A stretch of 64,000 nt of DNA from Luidia sarsii (Eukaryota; Echinodermata; Asteroidea; Paxillosida; Luidiidae). Made by a program: the position numbers and the translations under genes. Shown piece by piece: positions 25,162 to 37,100 of this stretch. Position 1 is the first letter of the stretch, and each line of letters starts with the position of its first letter. The DNA is taken from assembly GCA_949987565.1 (NCBI GenBank), contig OX465111.1:1177994-1241993 (forward strand), in the 5' to 3' direction. The notes under the pieces were generated by a model. That model did not search any database. It saw only the letters and a program-made list of their open reading frames with translations, and was not told the DNA's origin.

Positions 25162-28100
25162 GTAGGTCTGATCTGTACTCACCATTACCCCCTTCCCTCC
25201 CCTTCCCTTTCCCCCTCCCCCTTCCCTTCCCCTTTACTTCCCTCACCGTCCCTTCCCTTCTCCCCTTCCTTTCCTTCTCCCCTTGCCCTTCTCCCCGCCC
25301 TTCTCCCTCCCCTTCCCTCTCCCCTTCCCCTCCCTATCCCCTCCCTTTCCTTCTCCCCTTCCCTTCTCCCTCCAATTCCTCCTCCCCTTCCCTTCCCTTT
25401 CCCCCTCCCTTTCCTTCTCTCCTTGCCCTTCCTCTCCTTCTCCTCCCCTTATTCCTCCCCTTCCCCTTACCCTCCCCTTCCTTTCCTCTCCCCTTCCCTC
25501 CCCCTTCCCTTCCCCTTCCCTTCCCTCCCCGTCCCTACCCTTTTCCCCTTCCTTTCCTTCTCCCCTTGCCCTTCCCCCTCCCCTTCCCCCTCCCCTTCCC
25601 CCTCCCCTTCCCCCTCCCCTTCCCCTCCCTTTCCTTCTCCCCTTCCCTTCTCCCTCCAATTCCTCCTCCCCTTCCCTTCCCTTTCCCCCTCCCTTTCCTT
25701 CTCTCCTTGCCCTTCTCCCCTTCTCCCCTTCCCCCTTCTCCCTTCCCCTTCTCTTTCCCTTCCCTTCCCTTCCCTTCCCTTCCCTTCTCTTCCCTTCCCT
25801 TCCCTTCCCTCCCCTTCCCCTCCCCTCCTTTTCCCCTCCCTTTCCTTCTCCCCTTCCCTTTCCCCCTCCCCTTCCTCCTCCCCTTCCCCTCCCATTTCCG
25901 TTTCCCTTCCCCTTTCATGCATGAAAGAAAAAGATACCTGAAACTGATAGGCCTATCTCAGATTTGGCCATGCTATATGCGAGGGGTTATCATGTAAATA
26001 TTGGTATGTCATTTCCTCTTCTCGTAGCGCTGGGACGATGGAAGAAGAAACGCTACTGGTTTCAGCTGGATGAGGAACGATGCCAGCTACAGCTCTACAA
26101 GTCCCAGGGGGAGTTGTGCCACACTGTGGGGACGGTGGACATCCGCGACGCCTGCATCTCTATCTTGCCAGAGCACAACAACCACATCCTTGTGGCGTGA
26201 GTACCCACCACGTATCTCCCCATGGCCGACCTTTTCCCACGCAGCAAACTCTTCTCCGGGTCCCATCCTCGTGAAACCTTCCGTCATTGTCACCAAACCC
26301 ATCGTAACTTACGATCATGAAATTGATACAAAAAAAACGTCGCAAACTGCTCCCTGACTGAAATGACCTGCAGTACATGAATCTCGGAAGTTAGAAGGCC
26401 TGACGTTTCGATCCTAGCAGGACCTATCTCAGAGGCCTTTTAGAAAGGTCCTGCTAGGATCGTAACTTACGATTGATTGCGCGACCACTGTTTACATGCC
26501 ATCACGTAGGTTTGCTGGCATCTCATTTGGTGCAGTGCAGTGACGGAAATATACAGAGAAGACAGAGCCAGAGCACAACAACCTTTTCCTTATGACCTGC
26601 GTATGCTCCAACAGTGCTTAAAAAATGAACACATGAATCTTACACGTGTAGCGCGATAGCCAATTTTGTGTTGCGCATAGCAGACTGTCATTTTGTCCAC
26701 ATTCTTTGTACATTTCCATCGCTGCTCTGTGGCAAATGAGATGAAAAAAAAAACCTCTCTAAGTCACGTGATGGCATGTAAACAGTGGTCGCGCTATCGG
26801 TCTATTAGCAAGACAATGAGCAATGCACAGAAACCATACGGTGGATCATAACTAACAATGGGTCATCCATTGTAAGTTGAGTTACGATGCATCGTAAGGC
26901 TTTGTGAAATCCAGCCCTGTTCACACTGCAAGAGTTTAACCCGGCATCGACGGTAGACCCGTGCTGAAACTAACCCTGCTTGGGAGGTGGGTTGAGAGTG
27001 GTTGACCTGTGTAGACAGTTTCCACACATGTGTCTGTGTTATATTTTAGCCTTGTAAGCAAGTGTCCTGTCAAAGCAAGATGCGGGCTCTTCCCCATGTG
27101 CATAGAACAAGCAAATTTGGGGACTTTCCTGCTTGGGACCCGCGCATGCTCAAGCAGTGCTTGAACCAATGAACCAATGAACGCATGAATCTTCCATGTG
27201 TAGTTGGCAGCCAATGTTGTGTTGCGCAGTGTTAAGGTGCAGCATGACTGACCCGTGTCAAAATTTGAAAGAATTTATACAGGGGTGGACCCGTGTAAGT
27301 TTTGACACGTGTAAAAGGTTCCCGTAGTGTGAATAGGCCCATAGTGTTCAGAGCTGGATGTTCAGATATTAGCAAGGAGTATCCTCTTAAGGATCTAAAA
27401 AATCTCTTCTCCTCTAAAAATTATCTCTTCTGAACTTCATAGACAAGGGTAGATTGACTTACTTTGGTCATATCATGAGAGCTGACAACAGCCTTGAAAA
27501 GATTATCATGCAAGGAAAGATGGGGGGCAAAAGGGGACGCGGAAGACCAAGAACAAGATGGTGGGACAACATTCTGGCAAGAGTTGGCCGACCCCCCATA
27601 GAGACAATTCGAACAACAACGGACAGATCAGCATGGAGGATACTTGTCAACATGGTCACCAGGGTCCGAAACCGACCTGATGGAAATAGATAGATAGATC
27701 CTCTTAAGAACCTACAGTATTCGCAAACAGGGCTCAGTTGCTTAAGAGGCTATGAGACTGGCCTCCAGGCCCATAGAGCCGCTCAAGCATGAAAATCTGC
27801 CACTTAAAGCCCCTACACAACATTGGTAAGATCGAAAAACAGAAATGTTCACAGATTTACATGAAACTTATACAGTTTGAAGATTTGTTAAAGTGGAAAC
27901 CTCGCACTGAAATATTTCTGCCTAAAATGTTGTATTTTGGGAGAAATGAGTACAAGAAATAGTTTACGTCTCACCGAGATCTAAACTATTTTTCGGAACA
28001 GTACGGCGTTGAATGGTGCATTTTCGCAAAACAAACGAAGCAGTTTTCACGATTTTCTCGAGACTCGGTTGGCGGATTGAGCTGAAATGTTCACAGGTGT

Positions 28101-31100
28101 GCTATTTCATGCATATGTTGGATCAGACAACGTATGGATGCTATTCTTTGACCTCGACCAATGTTGTGTAGGGGCTTTAAGCAAAAAATGTCAACAGGAT
28201 GACAAACCACATTGCAATGGGATATCAATTGCTTTGGAGTTGTATTGAAGCATTATCCATGCACACAGTACATGCACGTGGACCATTATTGTACTGTATA
28301 CAATGTCCGTGCATACACACTGGCCTGTGTGAACTGAAAGTGGGACGCACGGTATGTACATCTAGAACTGCATGGTCAGAGGGCCAGGAGCTGGCAACTA
28401 AAGCTGCATTTCCTGTTTGCAGCTCGGAGTAGTCTCGTCTCCAGGCTGGAGTTTCTCATTTCCTCGCTTCCAAATTTGTCTTTCGATTATCGAAATCTGG
28501 AAGGCCTGACGTTTGGAGCCTAACTGGACCTTTCTCAAAGGCAGAAAGGTTTGCCTTTGAGAAGGGTCCTGCTAGGATCGAAACGTCAGCCCCTCCAAAG
28601 TTTGATAGAATTTTTCACCAGGCGTTTAAACAGGAGCACAAAGCAAACGGTTTTGCCGTTTGTGCGTTTCTGCCGCACGTGTTTACAGCACACCCCTGTC
28701 AGCAATGTGCAATGGATTCTCAGTCTTCCACTGGTCCCTCAACTACCCTGTACTCAATAAGACTTAAGGCTTTGCATGGTGGGTGAATCAATATAGGAAG
28801 GTTTGCGGTGACACCATGTATCAGGTCTCTTGAAGGAAGAGGTATGGTTCTGAAAAGAACCTGAGTGGTAACTCGACGTTTCGACCAGTATGCTCTGGCC
28901 GTCATCATTCTCCTGATGCTTGTATTCCACTATTCTTGATTCAGTACGAAACACAAGTGAAGAGTGGGTTGGCAAAGTTATCTTGGGAATCGTGACATTT
29001 TGTGCTTTTTCAAATTTTGGCGCTTAAGCCGCTCTACGAAATTAGCCCCAGATGCATCTGATGCCGTCTTCTCAGCTCTGGAAGAAAACTTCCTACACCA
29101 ATGACACCATGCTGTCAAACTAAGCACCAAAGTCTGCCATATCTCTAGCACATTCAAAAGGACTCTGTCTTTGAGAAAGGTCCTGCTAGGATCGAAACCT
29201 CAGGCCCACTAAATTTTAAGACATTCTAAAGTAATTCGCGCAAGGCATGCAGTGCTTTTCATACTCAGTGCTGATTGAAGACCGATTGAAAACAAAACAA
29301 AAGACAGCCTTGAATGAAGTCTAGGTTCAATGTACATGAGTGTGCTAAATGGTATCATCATGTAAATACAGGAAGATCCATAACGATTGTAGAATACAAG
29401 GAAGTGAGATCTGACCAGGAAAAATCAGATCCTCTGCAAATACATACACAAATGTATGTGTACTATTGAACCGGATTGCATAACTAAACATCTGTGTGCA
29501 TTTGATTCATATAAAATGCATACATTTTGCATTTACAAAACCCTTTTTTCCAAATGCTACTAAGTACTGACAACAATAACTACCGGGTACTTACATGTGC
29601 ATGTATTATCACATACAAAATAATCTAATATCTCTGCCTTTGAGAAAGGTCCTGCTAGGATCGAAACGTCAGGCCCACTAAATTTTGAGATACAAAATTA
29701 TCATTAGGAACCATACAGTTATCAGTTGCAAATGTCAAGTACACATTGAACAATGGCAATAGATGGCTTTTCAATTGTTTTATAATACAGGTAATGAATT
29801 TATAGAGTAATGTGTAAACATTTCTGCAAACTTGTAGTGCTTACTGACTAAAATGACTTAAAAAAAAGAGGAAATATCAGAAATTACTGGAGGAGAGCCT
29901 GACGTTTGGATCCTAGCAGGACCTTTCTCAAAGGCTCTCAAAGTACATGTAGGTAAATGAAAAACCCTTGGATTCTACCTATGAGAAAGGTCCTGCTACA
30001 TGTATGTAGGTTAGAAATGTCAGGCCCTTCAAATTTATGCTATAGGCATTTTGGTCATTTTTAGTCAGTAAGCAGTTTGCAACTTAGATTGCATGTTATT
30101 CCCCCCCCAAAAAAAAAAAATCCTAAAAGCTTTTGATATTGAGTATGCTTTTTTTTTTATAGAAAAGCTGTGGTTTGGCTCACTACACATGTAGTGACCT
30201 TGACACATGACTCGATCACTTTGTGGTATTTTCCGGCAGTGTGACCACATGGTAAAAGTGTTGAGTAATTTTGTGGATTGCCACTACCTGACCTATACAC
30301 GTACCGTTTATATATAGAACGAGTGCTATGCGTGAGTCATTGCCTGCGCATATCGCGTCAGTGGTCATGTGTGACACCCTGACTTGATGAAATCGTAAAC
30401 GCAAGCCCGACCACCCGTTTCAGGAAATTGCCATGGCAACCACGCAAACGCGCCATGCAGAAAATTTCCCGGGAAGGAAAAAAAACAACAAAAAAAATCC
30501 CCTAAATGACACCGGACTTGTCGACTCGTGTGAAGAAGTTGTGAAATCGTGAGTGGATGGGCGATGTGACTGCGACCTGCGGGGAACAGAATCGGTATCC
30601 ACCGACCTTAACCTGCGTTAGTCTGGTTCCAAAATAGCATAGCAGGAAAGACAGAGCCGAGGGCCTGGAAATGGCATGACCCATGGGACGGGGAGACCGA
30701 CTCATGAACGCTGCAAGGCCAAGAACAAATGCCCATGATTGATGCACTTAGATAACACTATTGTAGCCCGCACTCTGCTGTCACGCTATGTGAAGTCCTC
30801 ATAGCGCGCTCCCCACAAATTAGAGCCTAGTCTACATTAGTCAGTATGCATGCACCCCCCCCCCCTCACGGTGTGAGTCAAAGGGCACTGGGAGTGAACT
30901 CATCTCGGGCCACAACGCTCAATAACTTCCGTCTTCTGGGTTTTTTTTCTAACCGGCTCCCCGCTGTGTGTCCCGAATTGTCCAGGTTAGTTAATTACTC
31001 TCAATAGCTATCCCTAATTACGCTTTGTTCGTCCAACACTAGTGCTGGTGATTAGTGGGGGGTCGGGAAGGGTTAGGGTTAAGTACAGTCCACGTACGTA

Positions 31101-34100
31101 CATGTCCTTAGTAAGTGTGGCAATGCGCTAACTGACTTGTATGACCCAAATACCTATGAGGGATGTCCTGCTAGGATCGAAACATCAGGCCCTCTGAACT
31201 ACATGTGTAATGCCACGAGAGGGTTTAGGGTAGAAGTTACACGTGTGTACGGTATATGCCTGTAGTGTAGTTCAGGCAAACTGGCGCGGTACATGCTACA
31301 TTGTACAAGCCTATGGTATGGCTCAACCAGCTATCAATCCTACCTACGCAGTACGCAGGATGGCTTAGTTAAAGGATGCTAGCATTACCACCAATTACAA
31401 GAGTGCAAGACCTTTCGACTTCCAACAAAACACACCGCTGAGTGCTACTCAACACAGTGCGGACAGGGGGGGGGAGGGAAGAAATCATAGGTCAAATGTC
31501 AAAGGTCAACCGTCCACATGTTGTTTTTATTTGGTATTTCCCTGGAAAAACCCACCCTGAGTTAAGAATCGGTGAATACGCTTATTTTTATTTTTTTTGG
31601 GGGGGCACTACACTGTACGTTGACCATGCCTCAAAATGCCGTTAATGTCGTATGAATTGAAACTAGTTTATATATTCATGAACAATATGAACATGACGCT
31701 TCTGACTTTCTGTTTCAGGGCAACTTGCAGTTTTGAAATCAAGGTTTTTTTCCCTAACTGCAATTTCATAGGGAGTGATATTGTTTCCTTGAATCTGCAC
31801 GCACACTTGATTCGATATTGTTTCCTTGAATCTGCACGCACACTGGGTGCCATAGCTGACGGTCATTTTTCTGTTCTTGTCCCAGTTGTGAAGGGAAGGA
31901 GCACATCCTGATTGCAGACAGCCATCGCTCCATGATGCAGTGGCTCCAGAATCTACAGGTAACTATGGCAACGGAAACTAAGCCTAGAAGATGGTCTTCT
32001 CTATAATCCATATCAATCCGGCATTGCACTGAAATTGGATTAGGATCTGCCCTTCCTAAATACTGTAGTGAGATTATTTACAACCCTTTTTCTTACCAAA
32101 CTTCTGATAACTTTGTTTTATGAGTTGAAAAATTGGCAAAGAAAACTTTGATTGGACTGGGACTTGAACCCGAGACCTCTGGATTATGTATCAGAGCACT
32201 GGTACGTTAATCCAGAGGTCTCGGGTTCAAGTCCCGGTCCAGTCAAAGTCTTCTTTGCCAATTTTTCAAAAGTTCCCAGTCAGTTTTTCCTTGGTTAATT
32301 TTGTTTTAAAGTGTTCAAAAACTATGCAAAAGCTACATCTACATTCTACATTTTGTGAATCCCGAACTGTGCTGTAGCCGGGTGTAAATGATTGATTGTT
32401 GTTTACATCCTACTGAAAATAGGGGGTGGGGGGGTTTAATCCTTACAAATAATATACAGTCAAATGCTTCTGACTGGGACCCCCACCCTAGCAAAGATAG
32501 TTGACAAGTTGGAAAGGCCATCATCCAAGGGATGGGTAGCTCAGGCAGTTAGAATGCTGGCACTTTGAAGCAATGGTTTCAAATTCCCGTCCAATTTTCT
32601 TTGCCATTTTCACTAATATACATTGATCAGACCACAATGACTTTCCTGTTGTGGTAACGGCTCTGAAATGTGCCTCAGATTGTTGCTCAGTGTTTATGTT
32701 AGCCACTGAATGTATGGTCTTGTCATTTCCTCAACGAGCTGACAGTCGATCTCTTTTTGCTATGCAACTCCCTTCCTGTCTGTCTGTAGGAGGTGCGGGA
32801 CCTGTTTTCCTGTGTAAAGAGCAATCGCAACCAAGTCCGCTTCTCCAAAGTCCTCTCTTACAAGACCTCCACAGTAAGTAGTGTCCCCCTCTCCCCCCTA
32901 CTCTCCCCCTCCCTAGAGCCGGGTACAGACAATGTGGTCTCACTCCCTTCCCCTTCAGGACTCTCTGGTCCTTGTCCCGTAGTCGCTCCTTCACTCCTGT
33001 CTTCTGATAACCAGCATAGCACACACTGCCCGAAACATTGAGTTACTGGCTCTTTGTCACAGCCGCACTCTCTGTCTCAAGAGAGATTTGTTACATTGTG
33101 TCACCGCAAGCCTTCCGCTTGGTCATTGGAATGCGTGCATGCCCAGGTCTTTGCCCACTCGACTGCTGGGAAAGATGATACAGCCCAGGCAACTTGAGCT
33201 TGTAACCCGTAAACATAGCTGACTTGTGCAGACATCTCACCAACTAGGTAGAGTGGAGGGAACGTAACAGATTTAAGTCTTTGTAGCGGCGTGTGCCAAA
33301 ACCAGTCTTGCTTTCCAATGACGGGCAGAGTACTCACTGCTTGAAACGTTGAGTTACCGGCTTTTTTTCAAAGCCACATTTTCGTCTCACAAGAGATGTG
33401 TTACATGGTGTCACTGCAAACCTGTCACCTGGTACTTCCACCGTGCAAACCTTCAAATAATTCACTCCTTGTCTTCTGGGAGAAGTCTTGTCTGGATCGA
33501 AATAAGGGGACAGTGTCTCACCTTAAAATGCAGTTCTCCAAATGTAGCACTAGTGTAGCACTAGTCTACCGGTGCTGTAGGTACTGAATCTGATATGTAC
33601 ATAATGCTACTAATGTTTCCTTTTGTTCGTCGGGCTCTTTGTTTGTCTGTTTGGCTTTGGTCTGTTTGTTTGTTTGTTTGTGTTTGCACACCAGCTGTCC
33701 TCGCCGTCCAAAGGTCTTGCCAGCAGTCCGGTGTCGTCTGTCAGACGCCAGACGTCGGTGCGCGGCCGCAGCAAGGCCCCGACCGACAACGCCGTCTCTT
33801 TCGCATCGCCGGCCGAGCAGGAGAATTACGCCAGCTTCAAGAAGAACCTCGTGGGTAGCCTGGCACTATCCAGCTCCACCAACAGCTATGTCTGTGGTAA
33901 GGGCATTGCTGCTCCAAAGGCTAGCGAGGCCTGCTTTAGTCTGGCCTGTATGTTTTCCGTCCTCTTTGAAGAATCTGCATCAAATCAAATCGACTTTACA
34001 CTGGTCTGATGTTACAGGGTTCATACAGGTCCTGGGAAAACCTAGAAAGTCATGGAATTTGCCTTAGTTTTTTTTCAAGGCCTTGAAAGTCATGGAAAAT

Positions 34101-37100
34101 TGATATTTTGATAAAAAAGTCATGGAAAGTCATGGAATTACAAAATGTATGGAAATTTGTAATGAATGAATATTATTTCTTATTTCCATGCGCACCACAT
34201 CCTTTTCGTGTTTTCATTTTGAAATGCATTTGTCATGAGACTATGATTGTGGTTATGTTCGCCAGGTCTGAATGATGTGGCGTGTGCTTCGTTGGTTCTG
34301 CGCGCATTTGAGCGAGCGATCGTGATTCAGTTAGCAATAGCACTGATCCCCGTGATCCTAGCAGGACTGTTCTCAAAGACAAATTTAGAGGGCCTGACAT
34401 TATGATCAGTTTGCAGCATTTTTGATTTTGCACCACCTTTGACTCAAGTCCTGTGAGATTTTTTTTTCCTTCACCGTTTACGAATGTGAGCATTCCTTCT
34501 CTCTTCTCCCCTTTTCTGGTCAGACTCTGTGGAGTTTACACCCACGCCCTTAAGGAGCTGCAACAGCCTGGCTTCACAGAGCTCTACAGAGGACCTAGGC
34601 TTGACCACTGGATGGTCCGGACTGACAGACAGCAACGAGCAGTAAGTCCTCTCCAAGAAGTTCAGGTTTTTTCAGTCACATGCTTTTTGACCGGTCAGCC
34701 TTCAACTCCCGCGGATGTACGCGGAACGTGCGCGCCTTCGAGTCATCAAATGTCCAATGGAAATTTGCTTGCGCTTCCGCGAATTTGGAAGCTGCTGCGG
34801 ACATGCTAGCTAGCCTTTGGCGGTCAGGTGACGTCATGTGAAAACCTCTGTACTAGGCAAGAACGCATTCTCCTGAAGACGAGCAGAGTCCACTGTTCGA
34901 AATGTCGAGTTCCTCCGGTACTTTTCAGAACCACACTTACTCACAAAAGAGAATTTACATGGTGTCACCGCAAACCTATTTATCTTAGGCAAGAACGGGC
35001 ATGGAGTCTGAAAAGAATCACTCAGGTTCTTGTCAGAACCACACCTCTTCCCTGAAGAGCTCTTATGCATGGTGTCACTGCAAACCCTCCTATGTTCTTT
35101 GCGCTTGCTTCCTTTGTCCTGTCTGCAGGTCTGAGCATGGGCAGATGGATGGAGACTGCACCGACGGCACGGCCGCTGAAACCGACGAGGAAGTGGACAA
35201 CTGGAAACAGAAGGACAAAGAGGCACTGATTGAACAGCTGGTGCAAATGAAGCACCATATCCAGTAAGCAGCCGTGCCCTCTTAACTAAGGGTTTGCTGG
35301 AGTACATCAATTACAAGTATAATGGTGTTAGAAATGTGGTGATATGGCATTGCAAACTAAATTGTAAACGCTGTAATGATAACAGGAGAAACTAAAGTAC
35401 TGTGGTGATATCATTTGGGAAACTAAATTACAATGGCCCTTTTCCAAAACCTGGCTTAGGCTTCGGCTCCGGCTTCGTCTCTGTTATCCAAAAGCTGAAA
35501 AAATAGTTTGGAGTTCTTTGTTGAAGTTGAAGCTTTGGATCCTTTTCAAAACTTAGTCAAACATTCAGAAATGATGCCAAAGGCTTCCTGTTTTCATGCC
35601 TTGTATTCGAAATGGATGAAAGAACTAGAGACAAAGCCGGATCTTGAGCCTAAGCCAGGTTTTGGAAAAGGGCCAAGTACTTTGGTGATATCATTTTGGA
35701 AATTAAAATACAAGCACTGTAATGATATCATTTTGTAGTGCACAAGTAGTGCAGTGATAAATTTGGGAAATTATTTTACAAGTAGTAATGATGACATGAG
35801 AGGATAAATGAAATTCAAGTTCTCTAATGAAAAACTAACCGCTTGTCAATATATGAAATCTGTCATTAAATATCTGTCATCTGTAATGTACTTGATTTGT
35901 GTTTGACTCCACTCAGGGACAGAGAGAAGAAGTACAAGAGTCTTGAGAATCGCGAGCAGGCCTACAAGCAGATGCTGAAGAAACGAGAGCAGGACATCAT
36001 GAACCTGGATGACAAGATTGGCATCATGGAACAGGCCCACCACTTGAGAAGGTGCACCAGTCTAGGCGTAGTGCCCTGCCACCTCTCAGTAGAGAAGAAG
36101 GCATCACAGAGCCAGGCACCCGACTGAAATGGTCTAGCACCCTGTATTCTAGTTCATTTGAGGTGTGCCAGTCTGGGCCTAGTGCCCTGCCTCCTCTCAG
36201 TGGAAAAGAAGGCATCACAGAGCCAGGCACCTGACTGAAATGGTCTAGCACCCTGTATTCTAGTTCATTTGAGGTGCACCAGTCTTGGCGTAGTGCCCTG
36301 CCACCTCCCAGTGGAGAAGAAGGCATAACAGAGCCAGGCACCCGACTGAAATGGTCTAGTCCCCTTTATTCTAGTTCATTTGAGGTGCGCCAGTCTAGGC
36401 ATAGTGCCCTTATAATGGGTGAATCCATAGCCAAAGCCTGATCCACTTTGCACAACCAGGATCCAGTTGATGGCTGAAACACCCATGTCATTGTAACGGG
36501 TGAGAGAAAATTAAATCCGTAGCCAAAGCCCTTGCCTTTGTACGGCCAGTATCCAGTCAGCCCGCCTTGTGCAAAGTATCTGCTCAGAAACAGGTCAAGA
36601 GCCAGCTCTTGACGATATCCAAAGCCAGAGCCCGAGCCAAGGGCCAAGGAAGTGACCAGTTTTGGGTCCTCTTTGGGATTTTTGCAGGGACTTGCTGTCG
36701 CCGGAGGACATGGACGCGGCCCAGCAGAAGATCCTGGACCTGCAGGACACCTGCAAGGTGTACCAGGAGCAGAACGGGTTCCTGAACACCGAGGTGCGAC
36801 GACAGGCCAGCCTCAGGCAGATGGAGCTGAGTAAGCTAGCCAGCCAACTCAGGTAAGAGCCGGCAGGACTTGCCTCCTCTCCTCCTCCCCTCCTTCCCTC
36901 ATCCCCTCCCCCTCCCACTCCCCTCCTCCCCCTCCCCCTCCCCCTCCCCTCCTCCCCTGAATCTAAGGGCTGGATAGCTCAGGTGGTAAGAGCACTGGTT
37001 TGTAGGTTAAAGGCCCAATACAACATTGGGAAGATCAGGAAACATCGATGTCCACAGATTTCCAGGCCAGCGTGGCGAAACTCTCGTTGCTCTCCTTCAT

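Noticed and set aside
24939..25997. A 352-codon frame running through exon 1 and the pyrimidine tract
   Set aside because: Beyond the donor at 25162 it is pure Pro/Ser/Leu/Phe from C/T repeats. Only the 18 codons from 25107 fit the PH domain and the downstream phase.
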